Assembly (NCBI RefSeq): GCF_001577835.2
Contig: NC_029532.1
Span: 5,542,512-5,606,511, forward strand
Direction: 5' to 3'
Origin: Coturnix japonica
Taxonomy: Eukaryota > Chordata > Aves > Galliformes > Phasianidae
DNA: 64,000 bases
A program made the translations under genes and the position numbers. Shown here piece after piece: positions 11,601 to 20,800 of this stretch; the stretch's first letter is position 1; every line of letters starts with the position of its first letter. The notes beneath the pieces were generated by a model. The model had not been told where the DNA came from and searched no databases. It saw nothing but the letters and a program-made list of their open reading frames with translations.

Positions 11601-14600
11601 GCAGAGAGCAGCAGGTGGTGAATGCCGATAGGCACTACAGCCCCCACTTCCAGGTACAGCCCTGCTCCCTGTGCTGGGTCGGTGACACCCATGGGTGCCT
11701 CTCTGACTCACCTCTCCTCCTCCCACTCAGGAGATCCGCATGCTGAAAGAGTTGGTTGCAGTTTTTCCGGTGAGTGAATTCATCTCCTCTCTGCTGCTCC
11801 ATCATCAGTGCCCTGCTCAGAGCTTCAACCCTGCTCCTGTCCCAATGGGGCTGTGCTTGGGCTCCTGCAGGATGATGGGCAGCCAAGTTGGGTGCAAGTC
11901 TGGGTGTGCAAACTGTGGCCCAAGTGCATTGATAAGGGAAGAAATATTTCCTGGGGTAGGGCTGTAGTGAATCCACCCGGGAGGTGCAACTATAGCAAGT
12001 GCTTGGGAGGCTCTGAGGCCAAACCACATCAGAGCACAGAGGTCTGCTGCATTATGGATTCACTTGTGCCAATATTTGATGTGTGGGGAGGGGGGAGCTT
12101 TGTATTTCCTCACCCCATCACATCTATTGGAACCTCACAGGGTGACGAACTCATCACCACCTGTACCTACAACACAGAGGACAGGAGCAAAGTGACTGTG
12201 GTGAGTGTGGCAATAAAGGGGTTGAAATCAGTGCAAACTGAAGCAGAAACAAGGTGGGGAGGGGGTTGGAAAAGAAATGAGCCAACAAAGCTATGCTGCC
12301 TGCAGCTGGGATGCCAAGGTGTTAATTGAGAAGTAGCATGTGTCACTTTAATTCCCATCACAAACTGTTCCACCGGGGATTAACTGTAATTAAAGAGAAG
12401 TGGTATTATTTTTTTTTGACAGAGCATGTTATATCTTTTTTTTTTTCCCCTAGCAAAACTAAAATATAAAGAGCCTGTCAGAGGTACCATCAACAGGCAC
12501 AAAGCTAAATATAGCAGAGGGATTACAGGGAATCTGCATTTTAATGTAAAGCACAGGATCAGGCCTGAATGCCTGTTCTTGCACAGAGGGCAGTGTGTGT
12601 GTGTGCATGCAGGTGTGGGCTCAGCCCTGCAGCCCCTTTTTGCATCCCCTGTGGCTCCAGCATTGCCAGGCTGGATCCTGGCATGGTTTCTGCAGGGACA
12701 GGGGTTGTTTCTGTGCCACAGGGTGGGTTTGGCATCATGGAGGAGATGTGCGTGAACTACGTGCACTACTACCCCCAGACACAACTGGAGCTCTGCAAAA
12801 GTGCTGTGGATCCAGGCTATCTGCACCGTTACTTCAACCTTGTCAACAGGTACAGGGTGACTGGAGCAGGAAAAGGGATCTTTGCTAGCAATATTGGAAG
12901 AAAGAATTGTGAATGTGGGTTTTCAGTGCTGGTTGTGCAGGGTATGGCTGGAAGGAGTCCTACCACAGAGCAGGCACCAAGCCCAGGCTTTAAGGCTGGA
13001 GGCAGCATGAGAATGGGGATCCCTTTGGGAATGGGGCTGTGCTGCATGGCCCAGCATAAGGGGTCTGTAAAGCACACTGTGTGATCCCAAGCAGACATTG
13101 AGCAGCCCTGTAGCCTGCAGGAAAATCTGACCTTGTAGGGATTATCCTATGCACAAGCAGGCTGGTAGCCCCAAGTCTTCCATATGCAGTTTGGAGCCTT
13201 TCCAGGTTGAGCTTGAGGGCAGGAAGGGATGATGCACCAGGCTATCTCTACAGCATTTCAGCATGGCATCTCTCCTGCACAGGTTTAACGATGAGGAGGT
13301 CTGCATGTGCCCACAGGTCTCTGTCCCACAGCAGTTCTCCTCCATCCCTTGGAACACATTCAACAGAGACGTGCTGAAATCCCTCTACAGCTTCGCTCCC
13401 ATCTCAGTTCACTGCAACAAATCCTCGGCCGTGCGCTTCCCGGTATGTAGAGCCTTCAGAGCAAAAGGCTGATGTGCAAATGGCAGAAATCCAAACCTGG
13501 GGGGAAAGCAGCTCAGCAACACTGCTGGGCTGAGCCCATAGGATGGGTTAGGGCTCTGGAACCTGGAAATGTAGGGCAGGGAAATGCTGCAGAGCCCCAG
13601 CATTAAAAGAATACACGTATAACATGATGGAAAGTGCAGCAATAACAGCAGAGCAGCAAGGTCCCAGGCTGCAGCAAGTGAGGATTTGCTCAAATGCAAC
13701 AGCCATAGGCACAGAAATAAAGAAGCTGCTTACCTTCAAAAGGCCTCAGGTAGGCAGGGATCTCCAGTGAAAAGCCCTCACCTCCACTGCCAACCCTTAA
13801 ATGAGGTCTGGGCAGGGGTGGATCCTGGCTCCAGCCCTCCTGGTCACTCAGTGCATTGAATACACCTGAGCTCCCCTGGGTTGGCCCTGCCTTCCCACCA
13901 GGTGCTCAATCACTGCTTCAGGAGCATTTCTCCTACACTGTGCATGTCCAGATGCAATTAGAGAATGTGTATTTGCATAAAGTGATTTCCAGCCCTCTTT
14001 GAGCAACCTGGAGTGTTGAAGCAAGGCAATATGAAGAACCAAGGAGAAACGTGAAGGGATTTACAGCATTTGGGTCAGTTACATCAGGTCCCAGCAGAGT
14101 GAGCTCATTGTGTGTTGCACCTGTGCAATCTCCAAATGTAGATCCACAACAAAACAAGGAAGACAGAGAGCTGGGCAGAAAAACCATGCCCAGCAATGAT
14201 GCTTGTGACAACATCATCATCAGAGATTACATAAATCGATGGAGATTTAAAACCACCAATGGTGCCTTTCCCCACCAGTTTCTGCTACCTCGCTGCTCCC
14301 TTGGTGGTTCAGAGCACACAAAGCCCCAAAGCTCTCACTGCTCCCCTAAGCCTCGAGGTCACAGAAAGCTGCTTTTTCCATCTGGCACTCTGCAGCAATG
14401 CTGTCCTTCTCCAATCATCTGGAGAGGGGCTCTCTGCCCCCCTCCACCTTTCCCAGAATATCCTGATGTGGTGCAAGCTCTAAATTCTGGCCTGATTTGC
14501 TTGACACACTACAAGGATTTCATCCTAGAATATAAATTCAACACTTCTCCTCTTGCTGATGACTCACCTTTACCTCTTTGTCTCCAGACCTCCCTCCTCC

Positions 14601-15264
14601 TGCTCACTGCAGCTCAGCCTTAGCCATGATGGTTCTGTCTGAGCAGGGAGCCATAGCCAGCCCATGCTGAACCCCCACACCCCCAGCCCCTACTCAACCC
14701 AACACACCACACAGGAATTGGATCCTGCCCTGCAGGTTCAGCAGTGTAAACAACTGCACTGGCACATTGCAAATATCACCTCAGCTCTGACCTCCCTACA
14801 GCCTCCATAAGGAGCCTTTCTGAGCACGGTGGGTCAGAAGGACCCGTGGCTTTGAGCTGTCTCTACTGACTCAGTGGGTAATGCATTTTGGGGTGGAAGC
14901 TCCCTCACTGTGCTTCTTTTGTGCAATATGGTGCACCATAGACATCTGCTCTGTTCCCAGGATGCGTGGGTGCGCCTGCAATACAAATAATTAGTAATGC
15001 CTCATGGGAAAACATCCTGCTCTGGGTTAAAAACACTTCCAATGTTAAAGATCATTCCATTTTTATAAGCATGTAGAAACGCAGAGGTACCTGAAACCCC
15101 TGGTCTCACAGCATGTAATTCTCTTGCAGGGTGAGTGGGAGAAGCAGCCGCTTCCCAGCATCACCAAGACACTGAAGGAGCCTCAACCTCACTGCCCACC
15201 CACCCCAGGGCCTCACCCTGCTGTCCCCGTGCCCATCAACCTGGATGACATCAGGAGGGGCTGA
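5310..15264 (+). CDS. DBH: Dopamine beta-hydroxylase (12 coding exons)
   Basis: Copper- and ascorbate-dependent monooxygenase that turns dopamine into noradrenaline inside catecholamine vesicles. Exons: 5310-5651, 7403-7549, 8327-8584, 9390-9566, 9994-10096, 10935-11101, 11510-11653, 11731-11769, 12141-12200, 12722-12849, 13283-13442, 15130-15264. All introns are GT-AG and phases join into 619 residues (human 617). An N-terminal signal anchor (about residues 22-40) is followed by a DOMON domain and the two copper monooxygenase domains. All copper ligands are visible: CuH His263, His264, His334; CuM His413, His415, Met488, each one more than the human number. The start at 5310 was chosen because its 21 residues before the anchor match the human length; an in-frame ATG at 5271 would add 13 residues. 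The gene converges on SARDH. Identification is very secure; only the start is uncertain. Confidence 0.97.
5652..7402 (+). other. DBH: DBH intron 1
   Basis: GT-AG intron of 1.75 kb. Apart from a short CA run near 5942 and the degenerate minisatellite at 7218-7306, I see nothing recognisable in it. Confidence 0.8.
7218..7306 (+). repeat. Degenerate GTGACCCAAAGAGGAG minisatellite
   Basis: About six imperfect units of 11-17 bases lie in tandem, each close to GTGACCCAAAGAGGAG. The array ends roughly 95 bases before the DBH exon 2 acceptor. Confidence 0.7.
7403..7549 (+). CDS. DBH: DBH coding exon 2 (residues 115-163)
   Basis: Second half of the DOMON domain, with DAWSDAEGQ at the start and CDPKDYLIE at the end, both close to the human protein. 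Acceptor CCTCCACAG and donor GTATAG; phase 0 at both ends. Confidence 0.95.
8004..8182 (-). mobile_element. CR1 LINE fragment, 3' end
   Basis: The + strand reads ATCATAGAACAGCTTGGATTGGAAG, the reverse of the CR1 3' tail, then a decayed CR1 body with CCAGTTCCAACCCC. The element lies inside DBH intron 2. Confidence 0.75.
8327..8584 (+). CDS. DBH: DBH coding exon 3 (residues 164-249)
   Basis: Opens with DGTVHLIYGILE and carries LQRVQLLKPN and SQETTYWCYI, which lead into the first copper monooxygenase domain. It ends HHIIM in phase 0 before GTAAGG. Confidence 0.95.
9390..9566 (+). CDS. DBH: DBH coding exon 4 (CuH ligands His263/His264)
   Basis: Residues 250-308. ALVHHMEIF supplies the paired CuH histidines, and CDSKMKPERLNYCRHVLAAW is nearly identical to human. 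Phase 0 at both ends; donor GTGGGT. Confidence 0.96.
9994..10096 (+). CDS. DBH: DBH coding exon 5 (CuH ligand His334)
   Basis: Residues 309-342 plus one base. Contains AFYYPKEAGLAFGGPGSSR and the HYHNP motif, whose first His is the third CuH ligand. It ends in phase 1. Confidence 0.95.
10804..10890 (-). mobile_element. CR1 LINE fragment, 3' end
   Basis: Short CR1 tail in reverse, starting GTCATAGAATCATTAATG and fading after about 80 bases. It sits just upstream of DBH exon 6. Confidence 0.6.
10935..11101 (+). CDS. DBH: DBH coding exon 6 (residues 343-398)
   Basis: Joins exon 5 in phase 1 and encodes RRDSSGIRLYYTA, GIMELGLVYTPVMA and GYCTDKCTQ, the linker between the two copper domains and the start of the second. 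Confidence 0.95.
11333..11470 (-). mobile_element. CR1 LINE fragment, 3' end
   Basis: The + strand reads GTCATAGAATGGCTTGTGTTGG then AAGGGACCTTAAAGGTCATC, a well-preserved reversed CR1 tail; the match weakens after about 11400. It lies in DBH intron 6, immediately upstream of exon 7. Confidence 0.8.
11510..11653 (+). CDS. DBH: DBH coding exon 7 (CuM ligands His413/His415)
   Basis: Residues 399-446. GIRIFASQLHTHLAGRK carries the HTH pair that binds CuM. Phase 0 at both ends; donor GTACAG. Confidence 0.96.
11731..11769 (+). CDS. DBH: DBH coding exon 8, 39 nt (residues 447-459)
   Basis: A very short exon coding EIRMLKELVAVFP, matching human EIRMLKKVVSVHP. It is bounded by CCACTCAG and GTGAGT and keeps phase 0. 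Confidence 0.94.
12141..12200 (+). CDS. DBH: DBH coding exon 9, 60 nt (residues 460-479)
   Basis: Codes GDELITTCTYNTEDR and five further residues. Phase 0 at both ends. Confidence 0.95.
12722..12849 (+). CDS. DBH: DBH coding exon 10 (CuM ligand Met488)
   Basis: Residues 480-521 plus two bases. GGFGIMEEMCVNYVHYYP holds the methionine that completes the CuM site. It ends AAC AG before GTACAG (phase 2). Confidence 0.96.
13283..13442 (+). CDS. DBH: DBH coding exon 11 (residues 522-575)
   Basis: Starts by completing the Arg codon, then codes FNDEEVCMCPQ, SIPWNTFNRDVLKSLYSFAP and HCNKSSAVRFP, the C-terminal part of the second copper domain and its disulfides. Confidence 0.95.
13443..15129 (+). 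other. DBH: DBH intron 11
   Basis: GT-AG intron of 1.7 kb with no exon, repeat or other structure that I can recognise. Confidence 0.75.
15130..15264 (+). CDS. DBH: DBH coding exon 12 and stop (residues 576-619)
   Basis: Codes GEWEKQPLPSITKTLKEP and a proline-rich tail ending in DDIRRG before TGA. The tail is less conserved than the rest, as in other DBH proteins. Confidence 0.94.
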   Translation, partial: GEWEKQPLPSITKTLKEPQPHCPPTPGPHPAVPVPINLDDIRRG

Positions 15265-15737
15265 GCTACATCCCAGTCCCTGCTGGTGTGCCAGCATCGC
15301 AATGGGACGTGGCATGGACAGCCATAAGGAGCATCATCCCATTGCTCCCTGCATCCCTGCCCCAGCTCCTGCCTCCGGAGGGGGTTAGGGCTCATCTCTC
15401 TCAGTTCAGAAAGTACTCCGGAGATGGAAAGCTCTATATTTAGTGCTTTATTAGCAATCCTGGCTCTGAGTAATGCTGCTTTCCACCCCCAGATTCATAG
15501 CGCGGAGGTTCATTTTGTGCCGAACCCAGCGTGGCCCCGGGGAAAAGGGGAAAGAAAACATTATTCCACAGGGAAACTGAGGCATGGAATGCAGATGTGG
15601 GAGCAGCGTGGGAGCCTTTCTGTACCACCTCCCCCCCCTGGTGTGCTCCCCCATGTTGGGGATTATTTGCCTTGATGCAACCAGATGCCAAAGGATGGGA
15701 ACAAATGATATACTTCAGTGATGGGAATGAGAGAGGT

Positions 15738-15772
15738 GGGGGGAGATGGGGGGAGGGAGGGAAACTAGGGGG
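15738..15772 (+). other. Strong G-quadruplex motif in DBH 3' UTR region
   Basis: Five G-runs of 6, 6, 3, 3 and 5 bases are separated by loops of 4, 1, 1 and 6 bases, all on the coding strand of DBH and upstream of its candidate poly(A) signals. The spacing meets the usual G-quadruplex pattern. Confidence 0.65.
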
Positions 15773-15807
15773 AAAGAGACAAACCTTTTGGAAGGAAGAA
15801 TGACTCC

Positions 15808-15855
15808 ATTAAATATCAAAAAGAGAAATTAAAATAACAAATGCTTTTTGTTTGG
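15808..15855 (+). terminator. DBH: Candidate DBH poly(A) region
   Basis: Two ATTAAA hexamers at 15808 and 15828 are followed by a T/GT-rich stretch (GCTTTTTGTTTGG) near 15841. Use of this site would give a 3' UTR of about 0.6 kb. There is no canonical AATAAA nearby, so this is a reasoned guess. Confidence 0.45.
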
Positions 15856-16091
15856 ACCAGGGGAAGGACCCAGAATGTCCATCCCACCTGTGGGCCTCCA
15901 TCCAACACAGAGGCTCCATGTGCACACACCAGGCTCTGCTTCCCTTGGTTTGGGGCTCACTCTTCATACACACAACCCCTACACAGCCTTCCAGGATGAA
16001 AACTGAGCTTTGGTAGGGAAGACAGTGCTGCATTATCTCAGCAGACACACAGCTAATCCTGGCATCCCCAGGTAGCCAATGTGAACGCACA

Positions 16092-16097
16092 TTTATT
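16092..16097 (-). terminator. SARDH: Possible SARDH poly(A) signal
   Basis: TTTATT on the + strand reads AATAAA on the SARDH strand, about 1.6 kb beyond its stop codon. Weaker variants occur closer to the stop (AGTAAA near 17646, CATAAA near 17391), so the true 3' end is open. Confidence 0.25.
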
Positions 16098-17723
16098 AGG
16101 ACAAATGGACAGGAGTGAGGGCCCTCAGGGACTGCCATCACATCCTATTCACAGAGAAATCCACCCAGATTTTGTTAATGTTTGCAGCCAAACCAAAGCA
16201 TTCTGGAGCTCAAACCCTTGCCCATGGCGCTTGTTGCACAAGGAGAAGGGATTGAAACTGGCTCCAAAGAGAATACAAAGCAAGCAGAGCTAGTCAGAGG
16301 GAATGAAATGAAAAGAGTGTGATTATTTCCTCAGGCAGGTAAAAGCTTCAGCTGAGATCAGGCCCTTGCTGTGCTGTGAAGGATGGAGCGGATTCCCTCA
16401 CCGCCTGTGCTCATTTGTAATTAAAACAGCTTGGTGATGGGGTGAGCAAAGGGATCATCGACCTGCCCCCATTGCTCCCTCTGATGTGGGGGAAGAGGAG
16501 GGTGGTTTCCATAGGTTATCTGTGGTGGCTACAAGGGAAGGGCTGACAGCTTGGGTTGGCAGCTCAGCACCTGCATGGATCCCACAACTCTGTGGTGACC
16601 TTTGGGATGGTGCCAGAAGAGGATAGGGACTGCAGGGCAGCCCTGCTGCAGCACCCTGAACAGTGAGCTGAGCACACAGTGCCCAGCAGATACACTCTGC
16701 ATGGGCCAACACATGTCAAGCTCCTCCAGATTCAGAGGATGCACACATAGACACACACATACATGCAGTGAGTGAGCCGGATCCAAGCTGCGGTTGCCTT
16801 TGGGATTTTCCATTCTTCTCCAGGGACAGAAGATGGAAATCTCTCCCCAGCTCTGTATTATGGGGCTGTGTGGCAATCGTCATGTTTTCCTCATTTCAAA
16901 AGCAGAGTGCAAGCCAGCGGCACTCCCTGGGGCACCAATTGCTCTCTGGATGCATAGCTCAAAACTTGCCTTTGCTCTTGTGCTGCTGGAAATGGAAAAG
17001 GTCAGTGACTGGAACTGAGGAAGATCGGCCCTCTCTATCTCCTGCACAGAGACAGCCCTTCGGCAAAGCAAACAGAACCGAAGTGAGCACAGAATGGTTG
17101 GGCACCCTGGGCTCAGTATGTAAAGGGATTTCAGTGACAGTTACCAATGAAGCCAATAGAAGCTCACGCTTTAAACCCTTTTGGATAAAACCAATTACAT
17201 CATGGTTCAGAAGAATCCTGCAGCAGGGAGAGCATCCCCTGCCCCTGCTCCTTCCCAAGGGATATGCAGGGCTGTAACTATTGAGGGGGCCACCCATTTA
17301 CCCATGTTCCCACACCCAGCAGGCACCCAGTGCCACCCATCACCCAGACAGAGCCTGGTGGGATGGCAGGTTTGGAGATGATGGCCGTATTTATGGCAGA
17401 CATCTAGTTTAAAAACTTCATTTCCAGGCAGCGTGAAACTATGTTTAGGGGGGGGAAAGGGTTTCCAGCGAAGTTAAAAATTGAAACCATTTCATTTGCA
17501 GTCAAGCAAAACACTGTTTTCAGGTCGATTAACCCATGGGATAGAATTATTGCTGTAGTGGTATTGCTTCATTTAGAAAACCCAGGAACCAAATTCTTGC
17601 ACTTTGTGGAATCTTTTCCTTTTCTTCCCTTCTCATCTGACCCACATTTACTCAGTGAGTTCACAGCAGACTGCTGGGCAGAGAATGGGGCCAGCAGCAT
17701 TCCCCTCTCCCCATCTCAGGCTC

Positions 17724-17849
17724 TCAGTAGATGCCCTTCACTCGCTTGTTGTCTGGGTCAAACGGGGACTTGGTGTGTGCCTGGGCAGGGTAGCGCACTC
17801 CCATCCTCTCCAGTTCATAGCTGCCACTCTTCACGAAATCCAGTGAGAC
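17724..17849 (-). CDS. SARDH: SARDH coding exon 20 and stop (residues 873-913)
   Basis: Codes [18 protein letters not shown] and the conserved C-terminal [15 protein letters not shown] before TGA. It is phase 0 to the previous exon, 1.75 kb away. Confidence 0.96.
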   Translation of the reverse strand, partial: VSLDFVKSGSYELERMGVRYPAQAHTKSPFDPDNKRVKGIY

Positions 17850-20800
17850 CTGCAAGGCAGATAAGCCCCGTGTTAGGCGCAGCCAAGCACTGGGGGGCAG
17901 CAGCCCACCCCTCCCCACTCACAGGGGACTCTCCTATGCTGCGCTACAGCCATATTTTCTGCAGAAAACCCAGCTCTGCCATCCCAGGAGGATGCACAGA
18001 GAGGAGGAAAGTAGATTTTTAAAAGCATGGAGCTAAAGAAACCAGTATTTCTCTTATATATCCTTTTCTTCAACAGCATCCAAGTGAGGTGGGCTCACAA
18101 ATAGGCTTTGGGTGGGCAGCAGGGGGATGCACACCCAATAGGGTCAGTCTCCATTGTCCCCAGCCAGGCACTGCCTGTAGAACAGGACTGTGCTGGCAGC
18201 AGGATGTCCCTGCAGGATGTGTCCCCTTCGCCAGTACCAGCACCCAAGATGCCTCAATGCAAGGAAAGGTTCCTCCCCACACAGCAACCCCCTGTCACGG
18301 GGTAAATCAAGCAGGAGTTAGCACAGGGAGCAGAGAGATTAAGGCTGTGCATTAACATCTGCTTAATGAGCACGGCGTTCTGCAGGCGGCTGCACAATGA
18401 GCTGGCAGGGCTGATCTCCTGCAAACAGCCCCCGCATGCACAACTGCTCCCTGTAGTGTCTGCAGCTGTCAGCCCCATTGCTGGCACTATTGTCGGCCCT
18501 ATAGCCACAGAGATTTCCCTGCAGAAAGGGAAGAGAGAGGAAAGTCATGATCGATGCACCCCGTGCTACATTGGTGCTTCATTGCAGGCAGGAGGGACTG
18601 TCCCTGTGCCATCTCCATCCCATCACTGCCATCACACTGCCTGGGACAGGCAGAAGTGGCTGAGAGAGATGTAAGGGAGGAGAGAAATCCAAATATAGGG
18701 GTAAATAACACCATAGGGGTCCCATAATGGGGTCACTTATTGGAGACTCCACTGCAGCATCCGAGAGCCTGCAGCCATCTCCTGGCTACGGGACAGGGAC
18801 AGTCTGACATCCCTTAATGCTCACTGAAATGCTCCTGCACAGCTCCCCAGAGGAAACAAGCAACCCTGAGCCCTGCATCCCCCCAGTCAGCACACACCCC
18901 CCATCCCTCTCCCTGCACTGAATGGCACAAAGCTGCCCTGGGGAGAAGCTTACTCCATACCCCAGAATTGAAAGACGTTGCTTCAGTGGGCTGCAGAGAT
19001 AGCTCACCCTAAACTGCCCGACTCAGGAGCATTGCACTAACATAGGATTAAACATTTAGGCAAACAGAGGATTAAAGCACAAGCGTATGTGCTACAAGAA
19101 GGACAGCCCCCAAAGGGCATCACCCAGAACCCTCTACCCCCACAAAGGCTCTCAGCTCTCTGTCTATAACACACTGCTTAACAAGGGCACCTGATTTACC
19201 AGCCAGGAGTCTCCCAGGGTTAATTAGGAACCTGCCACGCTCCTATTGGCTAGTCGCTCTTATAATGTCAGTTAATTTACCACTGTAATTAAATGCTTGC
19301 TTGCAATTAAATACTTGCTTGCAATTAACAGCTGAGAAAGTGCTGGGGGTGGATAGCAGTGGCAGGGTCACACTGCATGGCAGTCTGGATGTCACCAGCG
19401 AGGACAGTGCAGCAGCTGAGCTGCAGCATCGCTCCCCATCGCATTCTGTGCCACCACCACTGAGCACGGGGGAGGGACACGAGGGTGCAATGTCTCACAC
19501 CCCAGCTGCCAGCAACATGCTTGTGCATATGGCTTCCAACATGGGCGCCGTGCATCCCTGCCAGCCCTTGGGCACAGGGAGGGACGTGGTAGTGCCATAC
19601 TCACAGGTCCCCCTGCAGGATCACGGATGTAGCCGTAAGCGATGGTTTTGTCAATGGCAAAGCCAAAATCTGCCCGGCGGATGTGGCCCACCACCTTGCC
19701 GTCCCTCCAGATGGCCTCAAGGCCGAACATTGGCACCTTCCTGCAGGGTAAAGGCAGGAAAAAAACAGGTTGGAATGGCACAAAGCAGAGGAAAGGGTGG
19801 GAGGTGGCAGCCCCATGTGCTGGGGCTCCCCCTGGCATTGGAGCTGCAGCCCCACAGCCCCCTCACCCCCTTGTTTCTCAGCCAAATCCTCTCCAGCCTG
19901 ATTCACAAGCCCTCCTGCTGCTCTGGGTGCAACACGATCAACCCACTCCCTGTCACACCGTTTCCAGCTCCCATTAAGTATCTAGCAGGGAGTGTGTGGT
20001 GAGACTTAAATTAGAGCCTGAATTAGAGCACAGAAAGCAGCTGAGCAGGTGGGAGCTGAGCCCCGTGAGCATGCATGGGGCTGGATGGGAGCACTGTGAG
20101 TCTCATCATGCTGGCATTGGGTTTTGGGGAGCACAGAAGTGCCCCATTGGCACTGCACTCACTCATCTATAGTGAAGCAGACGAGGCGGCGGAAGATGCC
20201 GGTGGCTTTTTGTGCTTCCACAGCCTCCCGTCCAAGGAAGGGGATGCTGGACTTGAGCTTGCAGGTGAAGGCCAAGCCTGCTTCCAGTGGTGTATCATCA
20301 GGGCGGAGGTCTGCATGCCAATGTCTGTACCCTACAGAGAACAAACAGGGGTCTCCCTGTCTCAGTGAGCAAAAGCTGGAGACCGTGATAGCAGCCTGTT
20401 GGGCATCCCTTGCTTCACTTGGCTTTGGATGAAGCACCCTCAAAAGGAGACCACAGATGGGAGAGTTGCTCTGGTGCCCCCCATCCTCACTAACCTACCC
20501 CCATGCTGAGAAAAACACATTTGCCCATTAGGTCAGAAGCAAAGCAACAAGTGTTGCTGTAAGGAGAGCCTCAAACCTTTCTCGATGCTGAGGCTGTCGA
20601 TGGCTCTGTAGCCGGCGTTGATGATGCCATGCCGGGCACCTGCCTCCATCACTGCCTTGTACACCTTGACACAGTCCTCCCGGGGCACATGCAGCTCCCA
20701 GCCCATCTCACCGACAAAGGACAGCCTCATAGCACGCACCTGTAGGGTATAAAAGCCCCAAATCCCTGAGCACAGAGCAGGGCTGTGCAGTATGGCAGTG

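Larger units (their letters stand above)
15265..17723. other. Convergent gap between DBH and SARDH
   Basis: About 2.5 kb between the two stop codons. It should contain both 3' UTRs: a G-rich block and ATTAAA signals on the + strand, and an AATAAA on the - strand at 16092. I see no coding exon and no clear CR1 copy. Confidence 0.6.

Noticed and set aside
19301-20002. A 233-codon open frame on the + strand
   Set aside because: It runs antisense across SARDH exon 19 and its flanking introns, has no recognisable protein similarity, and is the size expected by chance in GC-moderate DNA.
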